Positions 43,567 to 53,100 of a stretch of DNA of 64,000 bases are shown here, one piece after another. The translations under genes were made by a program, and so were the position numbers. The first letter of the stretch is position 1. Each line of letters opens with the position of its first letter. The notes beneath the pieces are model-generated. The model worked only from the letters and a program-made list of their open reading frames with translations, made no database searches and was not told the origin of the DNA. The stretch is from TMED14 sp003507115 (lineage in GTDB: Bacteria; Bacteroidota; Bacteroidia; Flavobacteriales; Schleiferiaceae): positions 62,001-126,000 of the forward strand of contig CALSOH010000001.1 of NCBI GenBank assembly GCA_943787925.1. Direction: 5' to 3'.

Positions 43567-44138
43567 AGGTCCAAACGAAGTTGAGCGGGTTTCCACGTAA
43601 AACTACGACGATGCCAGGAACATGGACCATGGGCTTCGAGCGCGAGGCGGTGGCCCACCGAAGGGTAGCCCTTGTTGCGATCCCATCCGTACTGCGGGAA
43701 CTGCGCATGTCCTTCTCGCATCAGCCGGTCGCGTTCGGTTTTGGCAAAAATGGACGCGGCGCTAATAGCTTGGAAGCGGGCGTCACCCTTGACTTCGCAT
43801 TGGTGCGGGATGCCCGGGTAGGGCTTGAAGCGGTTGCCGTCGATGAGCAGGTGCTCCGGTGCGGGCTTCAGGGCCGAAATGGCGCGGTGCATCGCCAAAT
43901 ACGTCGCCTGCAAAATGTTGATCGCATCAATTTCTTCTGGGCTCGCTATGCCTACCGCCCAATGCCCTTTGGGCAAGAGGTCTTCCAAGGCACGACGCAG
44001 GCCGTCGCGCTGGGTTTCGCTGAGTTTTTTGGAGTCGGTGAGCCCCTTCAAGGTCTGCCCTTCCGGCCAAAGCACCGCAGCAGCTACCACCGGGCCGGCG
44101 AGGCATCCTCGGCCGGCCTCGTCCACCCCCGCTAGCAT
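43563..44138 (-). CDS. rnhB: Ribonuclease HII
   Basis: RNase HII removes ribonucleotides from DNA. From the ATG at 44138 the 191 residues contain the first acidic motif AGVDEAGRGCLAGPVVAAAV, HLLIDGNRF, and AISAASIFAKTERDRLM with the remaining catalytic acids. A longer frame to 44219 is antisense-like and rejected. It overlaps the glycosyltransferase stop by 7 bases. Confidence 0.93.
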   Translation of the reverse strand: MLAGVDEAGRGCLAGPVVAAAVLWPEGQTLKGLTDSKKLSETQRDGLRRALEDLLPKGHWAVGIASPEEIDAINILQATYLAMHRAISALKPAPEHLLIDGNRFKPYPGIPHQCEVKGDARFQAISAASIFAKTERDRLMREGHAQFPQYGWDRNKGYPSVGHRLALEAHGPCSWHRRSFTWKPAQLRLDL

Positions 44139-45277
44139 GGCTGGAGGGCCTTCCAGACGACCGCAGCACTCCGGCTCCACTGAAAATCTGCCGCGCGGAC
44201 TAACCCTTTTTGGATCCAATCGTGTGCATCGTTTTGGGCCATATCCGCCATGGCGGTCGCCCAGGCATCGGGATCATCGGGAGACAGGAGCACGCCGGCA
44301 TCTCCAACAATTTCGGGCATGCAGGAGGCCGAGCTAGAAATGACGGGACAGCCCGAGGCCATGGCTTCGATCAGCGGAATTCCGAAACCTTCAAATCGGC
44401 TCGGGAAGCAGAAGGCGGTCGCTCCGCCATAGACTTCTTGGAGGGTAGCCCCTTCCACATGGCCCAAGACATGAATTCGTTTGCCTCCTTGAGCTAGCGA
44501 TCGATCGAGGGCGTCGTCGTGATGAAGAGCGCTGCCCACTAAGACGAGGTGATGGGGTAAATCTGGGTACTTGCTCCGAAACGCGACAAAGGCCTCCACG
44601 AGGGTACGCACATTTTTGCGTGGGGTAAAGGCCCCAACGAAACAGAAATAGGGATGCCCCCCGGCGAAGCGAGCTTGTGCGGCCGATTTCTCTGTGGTAT
44701 CAAAAGGTCGGAAAGCTTGGGCTGGGGCATTGTAGGAAACGGCGATTCGCTCCTGGGGGATGCTGTATGTGGAGATCACATCGAGTTTGGTTTGATTCGA
44801 TACGGTCAAGAGTGCATCCGCCTGTTGGGCCGAATGGGCAATAACGCGGCGGTAATATGCGCCGACCCGTTCAGGTATCCCCTCCGGCTGGTGCACAAAA
44901 TTGAGATCGTGAATGGTCGTAACCAGGCGGCCGTGCCAGCCTCGAAGACGCTTGGGAAGCAACCCATCCGGTGACCAATACACCGAAATGTCTAAGCGCT
45001 TCAACGCTTGCGGGATGCGGACCTCATTCCAAAACGCCCAAAGCCAAGGATGGCGCGCAGGGGGTCCAAGGACATGCTGCTGGGCGTCCCCCAAAGACAA
45101 ATCCGCACGGTGAGAACGATCAAAAAAGAGGTGCCATTCCACCTCGGGGTGATCAGCCACGAGTTGTTCAAGGATTCGGCGCGTGTACCATCCCGTACCT
45201 TCCATCCGACCGGGAATCAGCCATCGGGCATTGACGCCGATGCGCAGCGGGGTGTGGGAAGGGCGCTTGGTGGGCAT
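44132..45277 (-). CDS. Glycosyltransferase family 4 (GT-B)
   Basis: The 381 residues follow the GT4 pattern: IGVNARWLIPGRMEGTGWYT at the start, then LTVSNQTKLDVI, YFCFVGAFTPRKNVRTLVEAF, VHVLGHVEGATLQEVYGGA and the donor-binding PSRFEGFGIPLIEAMASGCPVI. It probably adds a sugar during surface polysaccharide synthesis, in keeping with the flippase, chain-length and ligase genes to the right. Donor unknown. It is divergent from the flippase gene with 26 bases between starts. Confidence 0.9.
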   Translation of the reverse strand: MPTKRPSHTPLRIGVNARWLIPGRMEGTGWYTRRILEQLVADHPEVEWHLFFDRSHRADLSLGDAQQHVLGPPARHPWLWAFWNEVRIPQALKRLDISVYWSPDGLLPKRLRGWHGRLVTTIHDLNFVHQPEGIPERVGAYYRRVIAHSAQQADALLTVSNQTKLDVISTYSIPQERIAVSYNAPAQAFRPFDTTEKSAAQARFAGGHPYFCFVGAFTPRKNVRTLVEAFVAFRSKYPDLPHHLVLVGSALHHDDALDRSLAQGGKRIHVLGHVEGATLQEVYGGATAFCFPSRFEGFGIPLIEAMASGCPVISSSASCMPEIVGDAGVLLSPDDPDAWATAMADMAQNDAHDWIQKGLVRAADFQWSRSAAVVWKALQPC

Positions 45278-45278
45278 G

Positions 45279-45299
45279 AGGTCAAAAGTATGACCTTTG
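45279..45299. promoter_or_regulatory. Back-to-back -7 boxes and palindrome between GT4 and flippase genes
   Basis: On the minus strand TACTTTTG (45290-45283) ends 5 bases before the GT4 ATG. On the plus strand GACCTTTG (45292-45299) ends 4 bases before the flippase ATG. The inverted repeat AGGTCA-N6-TGACCT (45279-45296) overlaps both boxes and could be an operator; that role is inferred. Confidence 0.4.
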
Positions 45300-45303
45300 C
45301 GGT

Positions 45304-46602
45304 ATGACCCCGTCTCCTTCTTCCATTCTCTGGTCCAGCTTGCTCCGTAGTTCGGCGGTCGTCCTGGCCCTCAAAGTTGCCGGTGCGCTAGGGGGCTATG
45401 CCTTCGTTTGGGTGGCGGTCCGTCAGTATGGGGCCGCGGGTTATGGCCGGTTCGAGCTGGCCTTCACCTTTCTAAGCTTGCTTTCCGTGGTCGCTAAATG
45501 GGGCTACGATGGGGTGCTCTTGCGCGAATTGCCCGTCCAATCTCCCAGCGGCAGCAAGGCGCTGATCCGCGGGGTTCTCGGGTTTACGGCACTCTTTGCC
45601 GCTGGGCTGATGCTCCTGCTTTTTGCCTTGCGCCAACCCATCGCAGAGTTCATGCATGAACCGGGCCTGGCCGACGAATTAGTTTGGATATCCCAAGCTT
45701 TGGTTCCCTGGACACTCTTTCAAGTATGGGCGGAGCATTTGCGCGCACGTCAAAAATGGGTGGGCTACGGACTCTTGCAATCGAGTGTCATATTGGGCGT
45801 GGCGGCCTTGGTGATGGCTTGGGCGCCGGGAGATGGCTCTACCAGTCCAGCCGTCTATGTTTATGCCGTAGCGGCGGCCACCCTGGTGGTTTGGATACCC
45901 CATTTTCTGAAGGGGGAGCGTCAAGTCGGACCGTTGGGCTGGAAGGAGAGTGTTCAAGCCCTTCGGAGCTTGAGCCCTAGCGCGACGGCCATGTTCCTCA
46001 CAGGGATATTGTTTATGGTGATGACGTGGTCCGACACCTTGATGGTAGGCTATTTTTTAGATGCGGAGAGCGTGGGACTCTATCGGGTCGCCTTCAAAAT
46101 CGCCACGCTCATCACCTTTGCACAGTTTGCGGTGAATGCCCAGATCGCCGCTCAAATTTCGGCGGCATGGAAGGTGCAAGACCGCGTTGGACTCCAATCT
46201 GCCGTGCGTCGTGTGGCTCTATTGAATGCGCTATTAGGGGTTCCGGCCTTTCTGGTGTTGACAATTTGGGGAGATTATTTCCTCTCTTTCTTTTCTGAAA
46301 ATTCGAGCGAAATGGCGGCCCAGCTTGGACTCTTGCGCATTCTCTGTTTGGGCCAAATCGTCAATGCCCTCTGCGGCCCCGTGATGTACCTCCTCAATAT
46401 GACGGGACATGAAGGCGAAGCCCGAAATACGATGACCCTCGCCGTGGTGGTCAATATCGTCGCTAATGCTCTGCTCATCCCGTCACTTGGCCTAGAAGGA
46501 GCTGCATGGGCAACCACCATCACCATGTCGCTTTGGAATGTTTGGGCTCTCGTCGCGGTATACCGCAAAACGGGGATACGAACCTTGATTTTCTGGCGTT
46601 GA
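45304..46602 (+). CDS. Polysaccharide flippase (Wzx/MATE-like)
   Basis: The 432 residues form about 12 membrane helices with Wzx-like features: VVLALKVAGALGGYAFVWVAVRQYGAAGYGRFELAF at the start, SATAMFLTGILFMVMTWSDTLMVGYF mid-protein, and ALLIPSLGLEGAAWATTITMSLWNVWALVAVYRKTG at the end. It should move lipid-linked sugar units across the inner membrane for the polymerase and ligase genes that follow. Confidence 0.88.
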   Translation: MTPSPSSILWSSLLRSSAVVLALKVAGALGGYAFVWVAVRQYGAAGYGRFELAFTFLSLLSVVAKWGYDGVLLRELPVQSPSGSKALIRGVLGFTALFAAGLMLLLFALRQPIAEFMHEPGLADELVWISQALVPWTLFQVWAEHLRARQKWVGYGLLQSSVILGVAALVMAWAPGDGSTSPAVYVYAVAAATLVVWIPHFLKGERQVGPLGWKESVQALRSLSPSATAMFLTGILFMVMTWSDTLMVGYFLDAESVGLYRVAFKIATLITFAQFAVNAQIAAQISAAWKVQDRVGLQSAVRRVALLNALLGVPAFLVLTIWGDYFLSFFSENSSEMAAQLGLLRILCLGQIVNALCGPVMYLLNMTGHEGEARNTMTLAVVVNIVANALLIPSLGLEGAAWATTITMSLWNVWALVAVYRKTGIRTLIFWR

Positions 46603-46603
46603 A

Positions 46604-47533
46604 ATGAGCGTGTATCCAGATATTGCCATCATTGGTGTCGCCAAGGGCGGAACGACGGCCCTGGCGACGTGGTTTGAGGCCCATCCCGACGTGGCGGTCT
46701 CGCGCATCAAAGAACCCAACTTCTTCTGCACAGATATTCGTCCCGAATCCTTTTCCGAGGCCTATCGCCGCATGTCGCCCACATTGCCAGACCGGTATTG
46801 GTCCGTGGAAACTTTGACGTCAGCCCACCAGGATTTTGTGCGCGATTCGGAACGCTACGCCCGGCTCTTTGACCATGCGGCCCCTGGTCAGCGCGCCCTG
46901 GAGGCTTCCACGAGCTACTTCTTCTCCGAGGCGGCTCCCGAGACACTTTTCGCCGCCAACCCTCAGGCCCACATCATCCTCCTACTGCGCCACCCCGTTG
47001 AACGCGCGTTCTCCCACTACCGCATGGCTCGGAAATACGGCATGGTCCAATCCGATTTCCTGACGGCCCTCGCGGAAGACGCCGCGCGGCCCGCAGTTTG
47101 GGGCCACTCCGAAAACTTCGTCCACCTCAGCCGCTACGCCGAATCCTTGCGACGCTGGCAAGCGCGTTGGCCGGCGCAGCAGTTGCACGTATACCGATAC
47201 GAGGATTTCTTTGCGGAGGAGGCGGCGTCTTGGGCGCAACTCTGCCGCGACCTTGGGCTGTCAGAGCATCCCTTGCCTGCCCAAACCAAAATCTTCGAAG
47301 GCCAAGACCCCGCTTTCCCGGGACTCCAACGCTTTCTCACACAGCATCCGGTTGGGCGTGTCCTCAAAGCGCTCGTGCCTTCTGGGCTCAAGGGCGGCGT
47401 GAAAAAAGCCCTTACGACCACGGAGGCGCTAAGGCTGAGCGACGCAGACCGCAAAGACGCTTGGCGCTATTTCCGGGAGGATGTCGCGGAATGTGAGACC
47501 CTGTTAAACCGTCCGCTATCTTTGTGGACTTAA
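46604..47533 (+). CDS. Sulfotransferase (PAPS-dependent)
   Basis: The 309 residues carry the 5'-phosphosulfate loop IIGVAKGGTTALATW, the KEPNFF segment, and the 3'-phosphate motif LLRHPVERAFSHYRMARK, as in carbohydrate sulfotransferases. In this cluster it likely sulfates a surface polysaccharide, giving it acidic groups. The start follows the flippase stop by 1 base. Sulfated surface sugars would fit a marine habitat (inference). Confidence 0.85.
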   Translation: MSVYPDIAIIGVAKGGTTALATWFEAHPDVAVSRIKEPNFFCTDIRPESFSEAYRRMSPTLPDRYWSVETLTSAHQDFVRDSERYARLFDHAAPGQRALEASTSYFFSEAAPETLFAANPQAHIILLLRHPVERAFSHYRMARKYGMVQSDFLTALAEDAARPAVWGHSENFVHLSRYAESLRRWQARWPAQQLHVYRYEDFFAEEAASWAQLCRDLGLSEHPLPAQTKIFEGQDPAFPGLQRFLTQHPVGRVLKALVPSGLKGGVKKALTTTEALRLSDADRKDAWRYFREDVAECETLLNRPLSLWT

Positions 47534-47544
47534 GACTGATCCCT

Positions 47545-48555
47545 ATGGATGCTCAATCCCAAACCCTACTCCGATTTTTATATGAATGGCGCAAGCCCTT
47601 GCTTGCGGCACCGGTTATTGCGGGCATCGTGGCAGCTTTGGCCTCCATGCCCCTGTTTATTGACCCTTTGTATGAATCTATTGTAACGGTTTTCCCCGCG
47701 ACGACGAATTCCCCTTCGAAAGCCCTCCTTCCCCAAAACTCCTATCAAGACGAAGATTTCTTGGAGTTTGGGGCCGAAGAGCAGGCGGAGCAGTTGATCC
47801 AAATCCTCTATTCTGACGTCATCTTCGATACCATTGTAGAGCGCTTTGACCTTATCCGGCACTATGACTTGGACACGACATCCAAAACTTTGCGTACCGA
47901 CCTTTGGGAGGAATATTCCGATAAAATCAGTTTCCAACGAACCCAGTTCATGTCAGTGGAGATTCGGGTGCTCGATACGGACCCCCAATTAGCAGCCGAC
48001 ATCGCCAACGCTATTACGGACCTACTGGACCGAGCAAAGAGCCGGATTCAGCGCAGCCGCGCCCAAGTGGGTCTCAAGATTGTACAACGCGAGTATGATA
48101 AGATTCGTGAGGACATGGCCAGCATGGAGAACGAAATCAAGGGCCTTCGCAAAAAAGGGGTACACGAATATGAAGGCCAATCCATGGTAATTAGCGACCA
48201 GCTCGCCACGGCCATCGCAGAAGGGCGAAAACCCGCGGGCATTAAAGAATTGCGTAACACGCTGGATACCTTGGCAAAATATGGCGGCCGCTATGTCTCA
48301 CTTCGAGATGAACTGCACCTCCGCAAAGAAGAAGAAGTCAAACTGCGTACGAAATTGGATCAAGTGCGTGTAGACGCCCAGGTTGTTTTACCGGCCACCC
48401 AACGCGTAAACGCTGCGCGTCCGGCCGACAAAAAGAAGTACCCCATTCGTTGGCTGATTTGTGCGGTTAGTGCCATGGCCGCCTTTGTTTCGACACTTAT
48501 CGCCATCTTGCTTGCCAACACATGGAAGGATCTGCGCAGTCAACTTCCATCCTAA
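47545..48555 (+). CDS. Wzz-like polysaccharide chain-length protein
   Basis: The 336 residues have an N-terminal membrane helix (LLAAPVIAGIVAALASMPLFI), a large periplasmic part with long coiled coils (QREYDKIREDMASMENEIKGL), and a C-terminal helix (WLICAVSAMAAFVSTLIAILLA). This is the Wzz/PCP-1 layout without a kinase domain. The ATG at 47545 is used; a TATCTTTG box at 47517-47524 lies 20 bases upstream, inside the end of the sulfotransferase gene. Its end overlaps the next gene by 34 bases. Confidence 0.82.
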   Translation: MDAQSQTLLRFLYEWRKPLLAAPVIAGIVAALASMPLFIDPLYESIVTVFPATTNSPSKALLPQNSYQDEDFLEFGAEEQAEQLIQILYSDVIFDTIVERFDLIRHYDLDTTSKTLRTDLWEEYSDKISFQRTQFMSVEIRVLDTDPQLAADIANAITDLLDRAKSRIQRSRAQVGLKIVQREYDKIREDMASMENEIKGLRKKGVHEYEGQSMVISDQLATAIAEGRKPAGIKELRNTLDTLAKYGGRYVSLRDELHLRKEEEVKLRTKLDQVRVDAQVVLPATQRVNAARPADKKKYPIRWLICAVSAMAAFVSTLIAILLANTWKDLRSQLPS

Positions 48556-49952
48556 GCGGAAGATCCGGTCTTCTTTGGGGGGCCGTCCTTGCCATTGTGA
48601 CAGGGGTGGCGGTCGCTACTGAAACCTATTTGGTTGCCGCCGTTCCCTTTGCTCTCTTGATGGTGATTTGGGCTTTTTACTCGTTGGAAAGCCTGCTTCT
48701 CTGTGTGGTGGCGATAACCCCTCTATCCATCACGCTCAAGGACCAAGGATTTAACGTTGGACTCAGTCTACCCTCCGAGCTTATTATGGCCGGGGTCACC
48801 CTCTTTCTTTTGCTGCGCTTTCTCCAGAATGGAAAACTTCCTATGCGCGTGTTTCGCCATCCGGTGGGCATGGCGATCTTGTTTCAGCTGAGTTGGATGG
48901 CCTTCACCATCTTGACATCTGAAATGCCGCTCGTGTCTTTCAAAGCATGGATATCGCGTATTTGGTTTGTGGTGCCGCTCTTCTTCGCCATGATCGAGGT
49001 CTTTCGAACCGAAAAATCGCGAGATTGGTTCTTCCCACTTTACGCGATTACCTTGGCCATCGCATCGCTCTACACGATGTATGTGCACAGCCAATATGGG
49101 TTTTCCAAGGAGACCTCTACGTGGGTGATGTTTCCGTTTTACAAAGAGCACACGGTATACGGAATGGCTTTGGCCTTTGTTCTGCCTTTTGCGGTGTATC
49201 GCGCCTTCCGAGCCCAGTCCTTACTTTCCCATGTCTTCTTTGGTGGGCTATTGGCCATTCTCACGGCCGCCATCATTCTCTCCTACACCCGAGCAGCCTG
49301 GTTGAGCTTGATTGCTGCGGCAGGCGTCTATGGGCTAATCCGTTTTCGCATTTCGTGGCGCATCTTTTTGGGCGGGATGCTGCTTGTTGGGGTGGGCCTG
49401 TGGGCGACGCAAGATGAGTGGGTACGCATTTTTACCAAAAACGACACGGTTTCCTCCGACAATTTTGGCGAGCACGTTCGCTCTGTCTCCAATATCTCCA
49501 CCGATGCGTCTAACCTGGAGCGCATCAATCGATGGATGTCGGCCCTTCGCATGTTTGAAGCCCGTCCTCACACCGGATGGGGTGCAGGGACATACCAGTT
49601 TCAATATGCTCCTTTCCAGCATTCTTCGGAGATGACCATTATCTCCACCAACGAAGGAACCATGGGGAATGCTCATAGTGAATACATAGGCCCACTGGCG
49701 GAGCAGGGTTGGCCCGGCCTGATTGGGGTTCTCTTCTTTTTGTGGGCCGTTTTTCGGACCGGTTTTCGGGTAGTGCAACAGGAACCGCTTGGGCAGGACC
49801 GAAATTTGGCTATCATGGCTTTAATTGGATTGGTGTCGTACTATACGCACGGGGTTCTGAACAACTTCTTGGATTCAGATAAGGCCGCAGTTCTTGTTTG
49901 GGGCTCAGCGGCTTTACTGGTCTACTTCGACCTTCGACGTCATCCGGAATAA
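48522..49952 (+). CDS. O-antigen ligase / Wzy polymerase family protein
   Basis: The 476 residues have about 11 membrane helices and one large periplasmic loop with the Wzy_C/WaaL features: LERINRWMSALRMFEARPHTGWGAGTY, then GNAHSEYIGPLAEQGWPGLIGV, where the His and Arg act in sugar transfer. Whether it polymerises or ligates cannot be told from sequence alone. A later start than 48522 is possible, since the first 33 bases overlap the wzz-like gene. No clear terminator follows. Confidence 0.83.
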   Translation: MEGSAQSTSILSGRSGLLWGAVLAIVTGVAVATETYLVAAVPFALLMVIWAFYSLESLLLCVVAITPLSITLKDQGFNVGLSLPSELIMAGVTLFLLLRFLQNGKLPMRVFRHPVGMAILFQLSWMAFTILTSEMPLVSFKAWISRIWFVVPLFFAMIEVFRTEKSRDWFFPLYAITLAIASLYTMYVHSQYGFSKETSTWVMFPFYKEHTVYGMALAFVLPFAVYRAFRAQSLLSHVFFGGLLAILTAAIILSYTRAAWLSLIAAAGVYGLIRFRISWRIFLGGMLLVGVGLWATQDEWVRIFTKNDTVSSDNFGEHVRSVSNISTDASNLERINRWMSALRMFEARPHTGWGAGTYQFQYAPFQHSSEMTIISTNEGTMGNAHSEYIGPLAEQGWPGLIGVLFFLWAVFRTGFRVVQQEPLGQDRNLAIMALIGLVSYYTHGVLNNFLDSDKAAVLVWGSAALLVYFDLRRHPE

Positions 49953-49972
49953 CGGTCTGGATCGACCAAATG

Positions 49973-50028
49973 GTGGACTCGTTTCATTGGTGAAACGAAA
50001 AAATCCCTGTGAAACGAAAAAACCCTTG
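49973..50028 (+). repeat. Intergenic repeat block before the first susC
   Basis: GTTTCA and TGAAAC form a perfect inverted repeat (49981-49996), and a 19-nt unit starting TGAAACGAAAAAA is repeated in tandem (49991-50009, 50010-50028) with minor changes. Just before it is GTGGACTCGTTTC, matching the 12-mer arm repeats of the tRNA-Leu element. Function unknown; the rest of the 49953-50199 gap is AT-rich promoter-like sequence. Confidence 0.6.
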
Positions 50029-50136
50029 TTTATAAGTGTAATAAATACGCTTTCAATCCATCACGGACTGAATCCGCATTTTATGAATGAAAATTCTGTT
50101 TTTTCTAGCGCTATAAAGGGTTAACGGAAAAAAATC

Positions 50137-50171
50137 TTTGGTTAAATAATGTAAACTTTACATTACCTTGG
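50137..50171 (+). promoter_or_regulatory. Candidate promoter of susC1-susD1
   Basis: TTTG (50137-50140) and TACCTTGG (50164-50171) resemble the Bacteroidota -33 and -7 elements, with a 23-base gap. The ATG is 28 bases downstream of the -7 box. Confidence 0.4.
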
Positions 50172-50199
50172 TACTGTTTAACATTCTAATAACACCTAA

Positions 50200-53100
50200 A
50201 TGAAACGCAGAGCAAATCTCTTTGCCCTTGTTGTGGCTACGTTTCTGTCCTTATCTGCCTTTGCGCAGAATGTGACAGGAGTGGTGTCAGACGCATCAAC
50301 GGGCGAGCCTCTTCCTTCCGTATCCGTGAAGGAAAAAGGCACCAGCAATGCCGCGATCACCAATTTTGATGGTAAATACTCCATCAAAGCGGGTACGAAC
50401 GCTGTATTGGTATTCTCTTCGATGGGATATGCATCCCAAGAAGTTTCTGTCACAGGCAGTACTTTAAACGTATCACTCGCGATCTCGGCCAGCAAGCTGG
50501 ATGAGGTCGTTGTTACGGCTTTGGGTATTTCTCGTGAGAAGAAATCGGTCGGTTATGCCATCCAAGAAGTGGGCGGCGCCGAAATCAACAAAGTCAAGGA
50601 CGCCAACTTTATGAGCTCCCTGTCCGGTAAAGTCGCGGGGGTAAACATCCGCCAATCCGGTACGATGGGTGGCTCGGCGAACGTGGTTGTGCGTGGTTAC
50701 AAGTCTTTGACCGGTAACAACCAAGCTTTGTTTGTGGTTGATGGTATCCCCATCTCCAACCAAATCACCAACACAGGCAGCCAGCAAACAGGTCGCGGTG
50801 GCTATGACTACGGTAACGCAGCCATGGACATCAACCCTGAGGACATCGACAAGGTGTCTGTTTTGAAAGGTGCTGCGGCAACTGCACTGTATGGTGCACG
50901 CGCGGCTAACGGCGTTATCCTGATCACCACCAAGAAAGGCACTAAGCGCAATGGCTTGGGCGTTTCCGTGACGTGCTGGTTACACGGTTGGTTCGGTGAA
51001 CCCCGACACCTATGTCCGCTACCAAGAACCGCTACGGTGCGGGCTATGGTCAGTACTACGGTCCCGATACGATTGCTGGATATCTCTACGAATGGCTACA
51101 TGGTGGCCTATGACGTGGACGGCGATGGCATCGACGATCCTTGTACCCCGACCACTGAAGACGCCTCTTTCGGTTTGGCCTTTGATCCAAACTTCATGGT
51201 TTACACTTGGGAGTCTCTTGTACCCCGAATTGTCTACGTATGGTCAGAAGTGCTGCCCACGTTGCGGGGGCTAACAATCCTCTCTACTTCTTTGAGCAGA
51301 GCTGCCACACATGAACAACTCGGTAGCCATTGACGGCGGCAACGACAACGGATCTTTCCGCTTGAGCGCCACCCAGTTCTCTACCAAGGGCATTGTTCCC
51401 GGCTCGAGCTTGAAGCGTAACAACTTCTCTTTCTCAGGCAACTTGAAGGCGAGCGATCGTTTGACGGTGTCTACGACCGCCCAATTCATCCAGCAGGCTG
51501 GACGTGGCCGTTACGGTACGGGCTATGATTCGCGCAACCCCAACCAGTCGTTCCGTCAGTGGTTCAATGTGGGTGTTGACATGGCGAAGCAAAAGGAGGC
51601 CTATGAGTTGACAGGTAAGAACATTACTTGGAACCCATTCGGCTATGGTTATGGTGATGATGCTACCAAGCCTATCTACTTTGACAACCCTTACTTCTCT
51701 GTATTGGAGAACTACCAAACCGACCAGCGTAATCGTTTGATCGGCAACATGATGGCTAACTACAAGATCAACGATTGGTTGGACTTTCATGGGCCGTGCA
51801 TCTATCGATACGTACTCTGAACTTGCAGGAGGAGCGCACCGCTGTTGGATCTGTTGAGATTCCTGGCTATGTCCGCCGCAACCGCAATGTCACAGAAACC
51901 AACATCGATATGATTCTTAGCGCGAACAAGACGTTTGGTGCCAATGATGAATTTTCTTTCAATGGTCGTTTGGGTTCGAACGTTCGCCGCAACTCCGTAG
52001 AAGGAATTTCTGCTTCCACGAATGGTGGTTTGGTTGTTCCCGGTGTTTATGCTTTGAGCAACTCGGTGAACACCCCCAACGCTCCTGGTGAGACCGCGTA
52101 TCAACTTGGCGTGAATGGTCTGTTTGCTGCTGTTTCAGTTGGATATAAGGACTTCTTGTATGTGGATGTAACTGGACGTCAAGACGTTTCTTCGACGTTG
52201 CCTTCTGCGAACAATACGCTTCTTCTACCCATCTGCCACCTTAGCTTTGGTATTCTCTGAGTTGATCGATGTCGATGCCATCAGCTTTGGTAAGTTCCGC
52301 GTGAACTACGCTGAGGTGGGTGCCGATGCCCCAGCTCAAGCCTTGGCTGATGCCTACAACATGGGTACTGCTTTCGGTAGCACCTCTTTGGCTTCTGCGC
52401 CAAGTACTTCGAACAACGCCAGACTTGCTCCCTGAGAGCACCGTTTCTACGGAGGCTGGTTTGGAAATGATGTTCTTTAACAACCGTGTGGGTTTCGATG
52501 TGTCGGTGTACGACCAAACGTCATTCAATCAAATCATGCCTGCCAAGGTTTCTTCGACCTCTGGTACGATCTTCAAGTATGTCAATGCGGGTGAGATCAA
52601 CAACAAGGGTATCGAGTTGAGCTTGAACGCCACGCCTATTCAGGCTGGTGATTTCGAGTGGAACACGAACTTGAACTGGACCAAGAACACAAACATGGTA
52701 GTATCTCTGTTTGAAGGCGCTGAAAACTTGCAGTTGGCTAGCGTTCAAGGGGGTGTTACGATCGAGGCTCGTCCCGGTCAAGCCTATGGTGTGATTTACG
52801 GCACGACGCACGTTCGTGACGCGGAGGGACGCCCTGTAGTGTATGATATGCCTGCCCAATACGGTGGCGTTCGCTACCTCGTGGGTGACAAGGACGTCAT
52901 TGGCAACATCAACCCTGATTGGTATGCAGGATGGAATAACTCATTCCGCTTCAAGAACTGGACGGCTTCTGTTCTTCTTGACATGCAAATGGGTGGTAAC
53001 TTCTTCTCCTTGGATACCTACTATGGCTATGCCACGGGTGTCTATGACTTCTCTGCGGGCGATAACGACTTGGGCAACCCTGTTCGTGACTTGGCCATCG

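Noticed and set aside
49991..50028. CRISPR-like array
   Set aside because: Only two 19-nt units in direct contact with no spacers and no cas genes.
50970..52420. Programmed ribosomal frameshifting in susC1
   Set aside because: About ten shifts at unlike sites without slippery heptamers cannot be programmed; sequence error or decay is simpler.
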